DNA of 64,000 bases from Succinatimonas hippei (GCA_004557545.1 SFGV01000002.1:41102-105101), one strand, 5' to 3'. Shown: positions 17,654-27,191, numbered from the stretch's first letter. The notes: a model not told the origin generated them from the sequence alone. Numbers and translations: made by a program.

Positions 17654-18913
17654 ATGGGGGACGGTTTAAGGAAATTCTCCGCCTCGGTTTTCTCACCGAG
17701 AATGGGAATGTGCATAGTGCTCGGCTTCTCCTCGGGCATGCCTCTTTACGTTCTCATAACCCTGCTTTCGGCTTTTCTAAGAAAGCAGGGAGCCGATCTG
17801 AGCGTGATCGGCTTCTTCTCCCTGGTAATGATCCCGTATACCTGGAAGTTTGCCTGGGCTCCGCTCCTTGACCGTTTTGAGATTTTTGGGCTTGGGCGCA
17901 GACGCGGCTGGATCCTCGCAACCCAGATCCTGCTGATGCTGAGCATTGCCATGATGGGCTTTTGCGGAGCGCATTTTCTTGCGGCGGCATGGCTTGCTCT
18001 GGCCGTGGCGGTGTGCTCCGCGACTCAGGACATCGCGATTGACGCGATGCGCCGCGAGTTTTTAAGCGACAGCGAAATGGGACTTGGCAATTCGCTATTT
18101 GTAAATGCCTATCGTATAGCCGGTCTGGTTCCCGGGGGCTTGTCGCTGATAATTGCCCAGTTTCTGCCCTGGGAGGCGGTATTTGTACTAACCGCGCTCT
18201 GCCTGCTCCCCGGGTTTCTCATAACCCTCAGGGCAAAAGAAAAGAAGACTGCGCTTGCCCCGAGGACGCTGAAAGCGGCTGTGGTTGAGCCATGGCGTGA
18301 TTTCATAGGCCGTAACGGGCTATCGCACGCACTTTTAATCATTGCCTTTGTGTTTTTTTATAAACTGGGGGATTCGATGGCAACGGCTCTGGCCACCCCT
18401 TTTTATATTGATCTCGGATACGACCTTGCGACCATAGGGATCATCGCGAAAAATGTCGGGCTGTGGTCAACGGTGGCAGGCGGGATCCTGGGCGGGCTTT
18501 TTATGCTCAGAATAGGGATCAGTAGGGCGCTGTGGGTCTTCGGGGCGGGACAGATGGTTACCATAGCCGCTCTGGCCATTCTCGCGCACGCAGGTAAAAG
18601 CGGAATACCTTCGTTATGGCTTTTCTCGTTTGCCGTGGGCGCCGAGGCGCTAGGATCAGGGCTTGGTACCGCCGCCTTCGTATCCTATATAGCCTCGATA
18701 ACAAATCCTGAGTACACGGCAACCCAGTTTGCCATTCTTACCTCACTCTCAGCGGTTCCCCGCACCTTCTGCAATGCAATGACCGGGATCCTGATAAATC
18801 ATCTTGGATGGGAAAATTTCTTTATTCTCTGCGTGATCCTTGCGATCCCTGGGATGGCGCTGCTCATCTGGATAGCTCCTTTTAAGGGTGAACCCAAAAC
18901 CGAAATTCCATAA
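17654..18913 (+). CDS. ampG: AmpG-type muropeptide permease
   Basis: Inner-membrane MFS transporter that imports anhydro-muropeptides for cell-wall recycling. The N-terminus has the AmpG pattern LGFSSGMPLYVLITLLSAFL, then KFAWAPLLDRF and ATQDIAIDAMRREFL, the family's most conserved loop. About 12 hydrophobic spans in 419 residues, shorter than E. coli AmpG (491), which has two extra C-terminal spans. The ATG at 17654 is chosen; the frame is open into yajQ. No ampC or ampD is nearby. Confidence 0.9.
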   Translation: MGDGLRKFSASVFSPRMGMCIVLGFSSGMPLYVLITLLSAFLRKQGADLSVIGFFSLVMIPYTWKFAWAPLLDRFEIFGLGRRRGWILATQILLMLSIAMMGFCGAHFLAAAWLALAVAVCSATQDIAIDAMRREFLSDSEMGLGNSLFVNAYRIAGLVPGGLSLIIAQFLPWEAVFVLTALCLLPGFLITLRAKEKKTALAPRTLKAAVVEPWRDFIGRNGLSHALLIIAFVFFYKLGDSMATALATPFYIDLGYDLATIGIIAKNVGLWSTVAGGILGGLFMLRIGISRALWVFGAGQMVTIAALAILAHAGKSGIPSLWLFSFAVGAEALGSGLGTAAFVSYIASITNPEYTATQFAILTSLSAVPRTFCNAMTGILINHLGWENFFILCVILAIPGMALLIWIAPFKGEPKTEIP

Positions 18914-19052
18914 ACCTCCCTCGGCGGAAGCTGAACTTCTAAAAAAAATTTCTAATCCCGCGCAATCGCGCTTCTGATGGGTTGAAGATCCTGATTTTCT
19001 GACATTTCAGGATAAAAACACAATTTCCCGTATCCAGGATTTGCCAATATTC

Positions 19053-19081
19053 TTTACATCGCTTATACACGGTCATATCAG
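19053..19081 (+). promoter_or_regulatory. Candidate nqr operon promoter
   Basis: TTTACA and TATCAG are separated by 17 bp; 5/6 and 4/6 consensus matches. It gives a leader of about 125 nt. A TGATAAAAT further down (19088-19096) could also act as a -10, but without a -35. Confidence 0.4.
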
Positions 19082-19169
19082 CATTCTGTGATAAAATTTA
19101 GCGGGTGCAAAAGTGCCCTGAGATCACGCATTAGATTAAAACAGCGTGCGCTCACGTGCCGCACCCTAT

Positions 19170-19185
19170 GGGGCATCGATGCCCC
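19170..19185 (+). promoter_or_regulatory. Perfect palindrome in nqrA leader
   Basis: GGGGCATCGATGCCCC is a 16-base perfect palindrome that can fold as a 6-bp stem with a TCGA loop. It is followed by GGGC and ATTTTAAAATT and ends 28 bases before the nqrA ATG. It could be an operator or an RNA hairpin. Confidence 0.45.
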
Positions 19186-19213
19186 GGGCATTTTAAAATT
19201 GGAATCGTCACCT

Positions 19214-20569
19214 ATGATCAAAATCAAAAAAGGATTGGATCTGCCTATCGGTGGCAAGCCTAAACAGGTCATCAGTGAAGGACCGGCGGTCAAGACTGTC
19301 GGGCTTATGGGTCCTGACTATCAGGGTCTGCGTCCTTCGATGGCTGTTGAAGCCGGCCAGCAGGTCAAAAAAGGTCAGGTCCTCTTTGAAGACAAGAAGA
19401 ATCCTGGTGTACGCTTCACCGCTCCCTGCGCCGGTACTGTAAAGGCAGTAACCCGCGGTGTGCGCCGCGTATTTCAGAATGTTGTCATTCAGGTAGACCC
19501 TGACGGTGAGAGTGTGGAGTTCCGCAAGACTCCTTCTGACAAACTGTCAGAGCTTTCATCAAAAGACGTCACCGACGAGCTCATCGAATCGGGCATGTGG
19601 GTCGCCTTCCGTACCCGTCCGTTCGACAAGAGCCCTAAAGTCGGCACTCTGCCGCACTCCATTTTCGTCACCGCCATGGACACAAATCCGCTGGCCCCTG
19701 ACGCCAAAGTGGTTATCGACTCGCAGAAGGATGCCTTCAAAGACGGCCTTACAGTCTTAAGCCGCATAGGTGAGATGCCTGTCTACGTCTGCAAAGGCGC
19801 TGACGAACTCCCGGTACCTCAGGCCTCCAACATCAAGGTTGAGACCTTTGTCGGACCGCATCCTGCCGGACTTGCCGGAACCCACATTCATTATCTTGAT
19901 CCGGTCAGCGAGACCAAGACCGTGTGGTACATCGGCTATCAGGACGTGATCGCCATCGGCCATCTCTTCACCGAGGGTGAGTATTACAACCGCCGCGTTG
20001 TTTCAATCGGCGGCCCGCTCGCCAAGAATCCGCGCCTGATCTCAACCGTTCAGGGCGCCAACGTTGATGAGCTGGTTACTGGTGAGTACAACGAGTCAAA
20101 GCAGGGCGTGCGCGTGATCTCCGGTACCGTGCTTTACGGCAACAAGGTCGAGGCTCCGTTCAATTTCCTGGGACGTTTCCATTACGGTATAGCTTTCCTT
20201 GAGGAAGGCAACCAGAATGAATTCTTCCTTAAGAACTGGATGGGAATCGGCGCTCACCGTCATTCCGTTACCCGCGCGTTCCTCTCAGGCTTTATTCATC
20301 CGTCCGAGTACACCTTCAATACTGCTTTAAACGGCGGTCCGCGTCCGATCCTCCCGATCGGTACTTATGAGAAGGTGATGCCTCAGGACGTCGAGGCGAC
20401 CATGCTGATGCGCGCCATCGACATGAACGACACTGATCAGGCTGTTCTCTTAGGTATATTGGAGCTCTCTGAGGAAGATGTGGCTCTGTGCACCTATGTC
20501 TGCCCGGGCAAGATCGATTACGGTCCGCTCCTTCGCAGAAGCCTGACCAAGATCGAAGTGGAGGGCTAA
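19214..20569 (+). CDS. nqrA: Na+-translocating NADH:quinone reductase subunit A
   Basis: Peripheral cytoplasmic subunit of Na+-NQR, associated with quinone binding. It starts MIKIKKGLDLPIGG as the family does. A biotinyl/lipoyl-like hammerhead (FTAPCAGTVKAV near 75) and the RnfC-like fold follow, and GPHPAGLAGTHIHYLDPV is highly conserved. Length 451 residues (Vibrio 446). The frame opens at 19088, but the ATG at 19214 gives the family start. First gene of a tightly packed nqrABCDEF operon. Confidence 0.97.
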   Translation: MIKIKKGLDLPIGGKPKQVISEGPAVKTVGLMGPDYQGLRPSMAVEAGQQVKKGQVLFEDKKNPGVRFTAPCAGTVKAVTRGVRRVFQNVVIQVDPDGESVEFRKTPSDKLSELSSKDVTDELIESGMWVAFRTRPFDKSPKVGTLPHSIFVTAMDTNPLAPDAKVVIDSQKDAFKDGLTVLSRIGEMPVYVCKGADELPVPQASNIKVETFVGPHPAGLAGTHIHYLDPVSETKTVWYIGYQDVIAIGHLFTEGEYYNRRVVSIGGPLAKNPRLISTVQGANVDELVTGEYNESKQGVRVISGTVLYGNKVEAPFNFLGRFHYGIAFLEEGNQNEFFLKNWMGIGAHRHSVTRAFLSGFIHPSEYTFNTALNGGPRPILPIGTYEKVMPQDVEATMLMRAIDMNDTDQAVLLGILELSEEDVALCTYVCPGKIDYGPLLRRSLTKIEVEG

Positions 20570-20573
20570 TAGA

Positions 20574-21824
20574 GTGCTTAGCTTACTCAAAAAATATTCT
20601 CTGCTGTTTACCAAGGGTGGCCTGCTTTCATGGTTCTACCCGCTCTTTGAAGGTACTTTTACCTTCCTGTACAGCAGCGGCAGGGTAACCACCGGCAGGA
20701 CACATGTGCGCGACTTTACCGACATGAAGCGCATTATGATCATTGTCTGGCTCGCGGTTTTCCCGACCATGTTCTGGGGCTGGTACAACGTCGGTAACCA
20801 GACCATCAACGCTATCGCAAGTCTGCCTAACGCGGCTGACGTAGCCGGCGCTTCCTACAGCCTGTTGAGCGCAGACTGGCATTACGCCATTCTGCAGCTT
20901 CTTGGTGGAAGCCTCGGTTCTGATGCCGGCTTTCTGAGCAGGTTTGTATTAGGCGCGATCTACTTCCTTCCGATCTACATCGTGGTTTTCGCCGTCGGTG
21001 CGTTCTGGGAAGTGCTCTTCTGCATCGTGCGCAAACACGAGATCAACGAAGGCTTCTTCGTTACCTCAATTCTGTTTGCCCTGATTGTTCCTCCTACACT
21101 GCCTCTCTGGCAGGCCGCCCTCGGCATCAGCTTCGGCGTCCTCATCGGTAAGGAAATGTTCGGTGGTACCGGCCGCAACTTCATCAACCCGGCTCTCGCG
21201 GGCCGCGCGTTCCTGTTCTTTGCGTATCCGGCATATATATCAGGTACCAATTGCTGGGTTCCGGTTGACGGCTTCTCCGGCGCTACCCCGCTTGCCCAGT
21301 GGGCAGCAGGCGGCGCTGACGCGCTCAAAGACAGCGCTGGTAACGCCATCACCTGGATGGATGCCTTCCTCGGAAATATCCCGGGAAGCATCGGCGAAGG
21401 CTCAACCCTGATGATTCTCGTCGGCGCTTTCCTGATCCTCGTGACCGGAATCGCCTCATGGAGGATCATGCTGGGCGTGGTCATCGGAGCTTTCCTTACC
21501 AGCTTGATGTTCAACGCCATCGGTTCTACCACCAACGCCATGTTCTCCATGCCGTTTGAGTGGCACCTGGTATTGGGCGGTTTTGCTTTCGGTGCCGTAT
21601 TCATGGCAACCGATCCTGTCTCCAGCGCTTTCACCAACCCGGGCAAGTGGGCCTTCGGCATCTTGATCGGTGTCATGGTGATCCTCATCCGCGTGGTCAA
21701 TCCCGCGTATCCTGAGGGCATGATGCTGGCCATCCTGTTCGCTAACTGCTGGGCTCCTTTGTTTGACTACCTGGCAACCAAGCGCAATATTCAGAGGAGA
21801 CGCGTCCGTGTTCAAGCTGAATAA
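20574..21824 (+). CDS. nqrB: Na+-translocating NADH:quinone reductase subunit B
   Basis: Membrane subunit with about 10 helices that carries covalent FMN and riboflavin and forms part of the Na+ path. The flavinylation site is in DGFSGATPLAQ, where FMN attaches to Thr through ApbE. GRNFINPALAGRAFLFFAYP is typical. Length 416 residues. GTG start four bases after nqrA. Confidence 0.97.
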   Translation: MLSLLKKYSLLFTKGGLLSWFYPLFEGTFTFLYSSGRVTTGRTHVRDFTDMKRIMIIVWLAVFPTMFWGWYNVGNQTINAIASLPNAADVAGASYSLLSADWHYAILQLLGGSLGSDAGFLSRFVLGAIYFLPIYIVVFAVGAFWEVLFCIVRKHEINEGFFVTSILFALIVPPTLPLWQAALGISFGVLIGKEMFGGTGRNFINPALAGRAFLFFAYPAYISGTNCWVPVDGFSGATPLAQWAAGGADALKDSAGNAITWMDAFLGNIPGSIGEGSTLMILVGAFLILVTGIASWRIMLGVVIGAFLTSLMFNAIGSTTNAMFSMPFEWHLVLGGFAFGAVFMATDPVSSAFTNPGKWAFGILIGVMVILIRVVNPAYPEGMMLAILFANCWAPLFDYLATKRNIQRRRVRVQAE

Positions 21825-22605
21825 AGATTCCGTACTTGGTACGTTTGTAATCATTATCGGGTTCTGCCTGGTTTGCTCGGTACTCGTATCAAGCGCCGTT
21901 GTGGCACTAAACCCGTATAAGGCCGCCGCCATCGCTAACGATCGCCAGTCCAACATCCTCAAGGTCTCAGGCTTTGATGTTGAAGGCAGCGTGGCTTCCA
22001 CCTATAAGAAGCACATTGAGGCTCATCTGGTGGATCTCGCCACCGGCACTCTGGCTGACAATGGTCTGTCTCAGGAAAAGATAGACGGTTATGACTTCAA
22101 GTCACTGGGCAAGAAGCCCGAGACCTCTGACGCCATCGCCAAGGATGACGACACTGCCGGGATCAGAACCCGCTCCAAGGTCATGCCGGTCTACTTCTCC
22201 AAAGATGATCAGGGCAACGTTGTCCGCGTGATCCTCCCGTTCTATGGTCAGGGTCTGTGGTCAACCATCTATGGCTATGTGGCTGTTGATCCTAAAGACG
22301 GCAACACCATCAAGGGTGTTACCTTCTACGATCACGGTGAGACCCCGGGTCTTGGCGGAGAGATTGAGAATCCCCGCTGGCAGGCTCTGTGGGTAAACAA
22401 GCATGTCAATGACGCTGATGGCGCCTACAAGTTCGGCATCGTAAAGAACGCCGATCATCAGGGCGCGGGCAAAGACTTCCAGGTTGATGCCCTGTCAGGC
22501 GCGACCCTTACCAGCCGCGGTGTTGACGGTTTCTCACGCTACTGGCTTGGCAAGGCCTATCAGCCTTTCCTGAAGAATCTCAGCAAGGGGGAGATCAACA
22601 AATGA
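21808..22605 (+). CDS. nqrC: Na+-translocating NADH:quinone reductase subunit C
   Basis: Single-span subunit with a periplasmic FMN domain; the second covalent FMN goes on Thr in LSGATLTSRGV near residue 228. One helix at about residues 8-30. HGETPGLGGEIENPRWQ is family-typical. I place the start at the GTG at 21808, with GAGGAGA 8 bases upstream; it overlaps nqrB by 17 bases. Length 265 residues. Confidence 0.96.
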   Translation: MFKLNKDSVLGTFVIIIGFCLVCSVLVSSAVVALNPYKAAAIANDRQSNILKVSGFDVEGSVASTYKKHIEAHLVDLATGTLADNGLSQEKIDGYDFKSLGKKPETSDAIAKDDDTAGIRTRSKVMPVYFSKDDQGNVVRVILPFYGQGLWSTIYGYVAVDPKDGNTIKGVTFYDHGETPGLGGEIENPRWQALWVNKHVNDADGAYKFGIVKNADHQGAGKDFQVDALSGATLTSRGVDGFSRYWLGKAYQPFLKNLSKGEINK

Positions 22606-23267
22606 CTGAAGCTGTGAAAGTCCCTAGCGCAAAGCAGTCTTTCCTGGAGCCGCTCATTGCCAACAACCCGGTGATGATTCAGGTACTGGGTATCTGCTCT
22701 TCGCTTGCGGTTACTTCTAGCATGAAGACCGCTTTCGTGATGGGCGTTGCAGTGACCTGCGTCACCGCGTTCTCCAACCTGGCGGTTTCACTCGTTAGAA
22801 AGCTCATTCCGGGCAGTGTGCGAATCATCGCCCAGATGACCATCATCGCCTCGCTGGTGATTCTGGTTGACCAGATCTTAAGGGCCTTTGCCTTTGATCT
22901 GTCCAAACAGCTCTCCGTGTATGTCGGTCTGATTATCACCAACTGCATCGTGATGGGTCGTACCGAAGGCTTTGCCCTCAAGTACCCGCCTATACCATCG
23001 TTCTTCGATGGTCTTGGCAACGGACTTGGCTATATGCTGGTACTTTGCGTTGTAGGCACAATCCGTGAAATCTTCGGTGCCGGAACCTGGTTTGGCATGA
23101 CCGTATTCCAGACTGTCAATAATGGCGGCTGGTATGTGCCATGCGGACTTCTGGTGATGCCTCCTTGCGGCTTCTTCCTGCTCGGATCTCTGATCTGGCT
23201 TGTGAAGACCTTCCGTAAGGATCTCCAGGAACCCCGGGAATATGACACCCACAGGGAGGATTACTGA
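22602..23267 (+). CDS. nqrD: Na+-translocating NADH:quinone reductase subunit D
   Basis: Six-helix membrane subunit, RnfE-like; with NqrE it holds the intramembrane 2Fe-2S centre. LGICSSLAVTSSMKTAFVMG supplies the conserved Cys near residue 30, and TNCIVMGRTEGFAL the second near 112. Length 221 residues. ATGA overlap with nqrC. Confidence 0.97.
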   Translation: MTEAVKVPSAKQSFLEPLIANNPVMIQVLGICSSLAVTSSMKTAFVMGVAVTCVTAFSNLAVSLVRKLIPGSVRIIAQMTIIASLVILVDQILRAFAFDLSKQLSVYVGLIITNCIVMGRTEGFALKYPPIPSFFDGLGNGLGYMLVLCVVGTIREIFGAGTWFGMTVFQTVNNGGWYVPCGLLVMPPCGFFLLGSLIWLVKTFRKDLQEPREYDTHREDY

Positions 23268-23269
23268 TA

Positions 23270-23869
23270 ATGTTACAGCATTACATTTCTCTCCTGGTTC
23301 AGAGCATCTTCATCCAGAATATGGCTCTGGCCTTCTTCCTGGGTATGTGTACTTTCCTTGCAGTGTCAAAGAAAGTATCTACCGCGGCGGGTCTGGGATG
23401 CGCTGTGATCATGGTTCAGGTACTTGCCGTACCGGCTAACAACCTGATCAACACTTACATCTTAAAGCCTGATGCCCTGGTTCCCGGACTTGACCTCTCG
23501 TTCCTGAGCTTCATCACCTACATCGGCGTTATCGCCGCTATCGTGCAGGTGCTGGAGATGTTCCTGGACAAGTACGTGCCTTCGCTGTACGCCGCTCTGG
23601 GCATCTTCCTTCCGCTCATCACCGTTAACTGCGTTATTTTCGCCGGTGTGTCATTCATGGTACAGCGCGACTATAACTTCCCGGAATCGGTGGTTTACGG
23701 CTTTGGTTCAGGCGCCTCATGGGCTCTGGCAATTGTCCTGCTGGCCGCGATCCGCGAGCGTCTTAAATACTCAGACGCTCCGGCCGGTCTCCACGGGCTG
23801 CCCTTAACCTTTATCACTGCGGGTCTGATGGCTATTGCCTTCATGTCCTTCTCTGGTATCCAGCTCTAA
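23270..23869 (+). CDS. nqrE: Na+-translocating NADH:quinone reductase subunit E
   Basis: Six-helix partner of NqrD with inverted topology, RnfA-like. Conserved Cys residues in GLGCAVIMVQ and TVNCVIFAGVSF would bind the membrane iron-sulfur centre. It has 199 residues and starts two bases after nqrD ends. Confidence 0.97.
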   Translation: MLQHYISLLVQSIFIQNMALAFFLGMCTFLAVSKKVSTAAGLGCAVIMVQVLAVPANNLINTYILKPDALVPGLDLSFLSFITYIGVIAAIVQVLEMFLDKYVPSLYAALGIFLPLITVNCVIFAGVSFMVQRDYNFPESVVYGFGSGASWALAIVLLAAIRERLKYSDAPAGLHGLPLTFITAGLMAIAFMSFSGIQL

Positions 23870-23886
23870 CAGGGGGATAAGGATAC

Positions 23887-25113
23887 ATGGAAACAATCGT
23901 AGCCGGCGTGCTGATGTTCGTCATCATCATTGCCGTACTCGTTGCCCTGATCGTCATCGCCAAAAAATTTCTGGTCAAATCTGGAGATGTGACCATTGGC
24001 GTTAACGGCGATCCGAAGCTGGCAATGACTGTCCCGGCTGGCGGCAAGCTTTTGAACACTCTCTCTGACAAGGGTGTGTTCGTGTCATCCGCCTGCGGCG
24101 GACGCGGCGCCTGCGGTCAGTGCCGTCTGAAGGTTCTTTCAGGTGGCGGCAATGTCGTGCCGGTGGAGTATTCACACTTCACCAAGCGCGAAATCAAAGA
24201 AGGATGGCGTCTGGCATGCCAGGTCCCGGTAAAGACCGACATGAACATCGAACTTCCTCCTGAGGTTTTCGGCGTGAAAAAATGGGAATGTACCGTCATT
24301 TCCAACCACAATGTGGCAACCTTCATCAAGGAGTTGCGTCTGAAGGTACCTGAGGGCGAGGAAGTTCCTTTCCGCGCCGGCGGTTACATTCAGATCGAAG
24401 CGCCTGCTCATACCGTGTACTACAAAGACTTCGATATCGAGCCTCAGTACAAGGGAGCGTTCCTGCACTTCCACTTTGACAAGCTGGTTTCAAAGGTCGA
24501 CCATCCGTCAATCCGCGCTTACTCCATGGCCAACTACCCTGGAGAGAAGGGACTTATCATGCTGAACGTGCGTCTGGCGACACCTCCGTTCTCCAACCCC
24601 AGCGCTCCTCCGGGGATCATGTCCTCATACATCTGGAGCCTGAAGCCTGGTGACAAGGTGACTATTTCCGGTCCGTTCGGTTCATTCTTCGCCAAAGAGG
24701 ATGACGCCGAGATGGTATTCATCGGCGGCGGCGCCGGCATGGCTCCTATGCGTTCGCACATCTTTGATCAGTTAAAGCGTATTAACACCAAGCGCAAGAT
24801 CTCGTTCTGGTATGGCGCCCGTTCACTGAGCGAGGCTTTCTATATCGACGACTTCAACCAGCTGGCCAAGGAGCATCCGAACTTCACCTGGCATCTGGCT
24901 CTGTCAGATCCTCAGCCTCAGGATCACTGGACCGGTCTGACCGGCTTCATCGCCAACGTGCTCTACGAGCAGTACCTCAAGGCTCACAAGAATCCTGAGG
25001 ACTGTGAGTACTACATGTGCGGACCTCCGATGATGACCAAGTCCGCGGTTGACATGCTTCATTCACTGGGTGTCGAGGATGACTCGATCTTCTTCGATAA
25101 CTTTGGTGGTTAA
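23887..25113 (+). CDS. nqrF: Na+-translocating NADH:quinone reductase subunit F
   Basis: Entry point for NADH electrons. One N-terminal helix (about 4-26), a 2Fe-2S ferredoxin domain with Cys70, Cys76, Cys79 and Cys111 (SACGGRGACGQC, LACQ), an FAD domain with RAYSMANYP, and an NADH domain with GGGAGMAPMRSH and a terminal FFDNFGG. Length 408 residues, the same Cys numbering as Vibrio. Last gene of the operon; no nqrM or apbE follows before the terminator. Confidence 0.98.
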   Translation: METIVAGVLMFVIIIAVLVALIVIAKKFLVKSGDVTIGVNGDPKLAMTVPAGGKLLNTLSDKGVFVSSACGGRGACGQCRLKVLSGGGNVVPVEYSHFTKREIKEGWRLACQVPVKTDMNIELPPEVFGVKKWECTVISNHNVATFIKELRLKVPEGEEVPFRAGGYIQIEAPAHTVYYKDFDIEPQYKGAFLHFHFDKLVSKVDHPSIRAYSMANYPGEKGLIMLNVRLATPPFSNPSAPPGIMSSYIWSLKPGDKVTISGPFGSFFAKEDDAEMVFIGGGAGMAPMRSHIFDQLKRINTKRKISFWYGARSLSEAFYIDDFNQLAKEHPNFTWHLALSDPQPQDHWTGLTGFIANVLYEQYLKAHKNPEDCEYYMCGPPMMTKSAVDMLHSLGVEDDSIFFDNFGG

Positions 25114-25134
25114 AGCCTAAACAAAGCAGATAAG

Positions 25135-25166
25135 ACCGGACGCACAGACGCGTCCGGTTTTTTTTT
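25135..25166 (+). terminator. Intrinsic terminator of the nqr operon
   Basis: A perfect 9-bp stem ACCGGACGC/GCGTCCGGT with an ACAGAC loop is followed by a run of nine T. It lies 21 bases after nqrF. Confidence 0.93.
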
Positions 25167-25355
25167 GCGCTCAATGTCCAATTGCGGTCAGGGGTATGAG
25201 TGCAATGCTTCGGATAACTGGCTTGTCCGTCCGCGCACTATGCCGGATCGGGAAATTAACTTTCTGAAGAGACAATTATTTTCAATTAGCGTTAAGCCTA
25301 AAATGAAAAATTTCGCTAGTATACGCATCGTAAGAACAGACACTAGAATTTAAAG

Positions 25356-27191
25356 ATGTTTAAGTTAGCGGGTAGTATTGGTATAGCGGGATTGATCTCC
25401 TGTGTTTACGCCGCGCCGATGTGGGAGGCAGGAGAGCTTAATTACTCTGATGATGAGTCGGAGGTCTCGGCGTTTGTAAATACCGAGCATAATACCCAGC
25501 TCCAGACTGTCCTTTGCGCGAAGAACGCGGGCTATTCCTATCGTTTTACACTTCTGCTCCCCACAACTGTAAACAATGACATCGTCATGCAGGTAGGGGT
25601 TAAGTCTGATACCCTAAATTCGAAGGTTTATGCCGAGGCATCAGGAAATTCACTTGAGTTTCAGATAGATCAGGCACTGATCATAAGCCTGCGCGACAGC
25701 CCGTTGCTTGAATTCAGCTTTACGCCGCAGGACGCGAAATTACTTGGACTTCCTGAAAAACTCTCAGTACCCATGACAGGCTCTGACCTTACCATGCGTA
25801 AAGTTGCCTCTGAGTGCACTGCTCTCTGTCTTACAAAAGATTTCTCGTGTGACAAGCCGCTGATCTCATCACTGTTATGGCCGCAAAGCGGATTTTCGAA
25901 GTATCCCGGGAAGAGCGATCTTGAAACACTGTGCACCGACTTTAAAAACGGTCATTTCAGATACAACAATTCCTCAGGCTGCAGATTTGCCCTGGATCGT
26001 TTCTATTCCCGTCAGGGTATAGGACCGCTGTCGTTCCTTGACAGGGTTTTTAACTCCAAAGGCTCGCATTTTGAGCGCTATACCACTCTCTGGAATGAGG
26101 CTGTGGCTCAAAGCGGCAGTGAGATCAGTGATGAAACAAAAGCTGACGGCAGGGAATGGTATCTCTCGCTTTACGCACTGTCCGGTGGCCGTAAGGTGCG
26201 TCAGTTCCCTCAGTCATACTTTGACATCATCAACCTCAACGGCGATCCGACCACCTTCCTGTACGATACTGACAACCGCTATGAGCTTGAGCAGTTAAAG
26301 TACACCTCGGTTCTCTCAAGGCGTTTTCACGCTTCGATCAAGACAGTTTCGACTTTTGAGGAAGCCTTAAAAGAGTGGGGCGAGTTCTATCGCGAATTCT
26401 GTTCATCACTCCCTTCAACCCGCGAGGCTCAGGCTCTGCGTCCGCTGGTTTACCGCACTATGCTCCTAAGAGTCTGGCACATCGCGGGAATGCCTGAGGG
26501 AGTGATCCTAAAACAGAAAAACGCTTTTGCGCAGGGCACAAATGGTCACACCGTGAGCGGGGAATATCTTGAATCGGTCTGCTCTTTCTTTGATGGCGAG
26601 GGCGGAAGCGAGTATTTCTACGCGTCAGATTCATGTGTTAAAGGCGTGGCTGCGGATCTCAGGGTCGGAGGACTCAGAAATCCGTATCTTGATGACGTGG
26701 TCGCCAAATGGGACGCTTTTTCCAAAGCCTGGCGCGACAGCTCATTTTTTAATGACAATGTTGATGACGCGGTAGGCACAACACCCAGAGCTAAGCTTAC
26801 GCTCTCGCTTCTGTCTTTGTACAAGATCTACGGCTTTGGTGACTATTTCCTGATGCGTCAGTGCATTGCCAGCCGGGACGCTGATATATGCTCTTATGAG
26901 AATTCCCGCTATTACAGAAATTATGAGCAGGAGCTTTCAAACCGTCTGGATTCGATAGGGCAGGTATCAGGCAGTGATACGGCAGAGCTGGCGAAAGTAA
27001 ACGATCTGTGGAAACAGTACTACGACGCTCTTTGCGCGTATACCGATCAGCTCGAGCATTCCGGGGTTATTCCGTCATGGCGCGCATCTCTGGTGAAAGG
27101 CATGGCAGTCGTACAGCAGACCAACGCGCTTTTGAACCTCAGCTATGACCGTGAGGAATTGCCAGATGAGTCGACTGAGAATGTCGACTGA
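25356..27191 (+). CDS. Exported protein of unknown function
   Basis: A 611-residue protein I do not recognise. A signal peptide (about 1-20, AGLISCVYAA then PMW) predicts export. The mature part has 12 cysteines, an even number that suits periplasmic disulfides. Residues 21-150 look beta-rich; the rest looks helical, rich in aromatic and charged residues, with several W-x(5-9)-Y/F stretches. KQYYDALCAY near the C-terminus faintly recalls LprI-type (DUF1311) repeats, which is too weak for a call. No lipobox follows the signal. The ribosome site is poor, so the start is set by the signal peptide. It is bounded by terminators on both sides, so it stands alone. Confidence 0.8.
   Translation: MFKLAGSIGIAGLISCVYAAPMWEAGELNYSDDESEVSAFVNTEHNTQLQTVLCAKNAGYSYRFTLLLPTTVNNDIVMQVGVKSDTLNSKVYAEASGNSLEFQIDQALIISLRDSPLLEFSFTPQDAKLLGLPEKLSVPMTGSDLTMRKVASECTALCLTKDFSCDKPLISSLLWPQSGFSKYPGKSDLETLCTDFKNGHFRYNNSSGCRFALDRFYSRQGIGPLSFLDRVFNSKGSHFERYTTLWNEAVAQSGSEISDETKADGREWYLSLYALSGGRKVRQFPQSYFDIINLNGDPTTFLYDTDNRYELEQLKYTSVLSRRFHASIKTVSTFEEALKEWGEFYREFCSSLPSTREAQALRPLVYRTMLLRVWHIAGMPEGVILKQKNAFAQGTNGHTVSGEYLESVCSFFDGEGGSEYFYASDSCVKGVAADLRVGGLRNPYLDDVVAKWDAFSKAWRDSSFFNDNVDDAVGTTPRAKLTLSLLSLYKIYGFGDYFLMRQCIASRDADICSYENSRYYRNYEQELSNRLDSIGQVSGSDTAELAKVNDLWKQYYDALCAYTDQLEHSGVIPSWRASLVKGMAVVQQTNALLNLSYDREELPDESTENVD

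Larger units (their letters stand above)
18914..19213. other. nqr upstream region
   Basis: Three hundred bases without a gene. They hold a candidate promoter (TTTACA 19053-19058, 17-bp spacer, TATCAG 19076-19081, start near 19088) and a palindrome in the resulting leader. There is no clear terminator for ampG; only weak hairpins lie near 18920-18980. Confidence 0.4.

Noticed and set aside
18914..18985. Terminator after ampG
   Set aside because: Only 4-bp stems (GAAG/CTTC, GCGC/GCGC) are present, with no hairpin directly followed by a T-run.
20975..21733. 252-codon minus-strand frame inside nqrB
   Set aside because: Long only because nqrB codon use leaves few antisense stops; no family features and no start signal.
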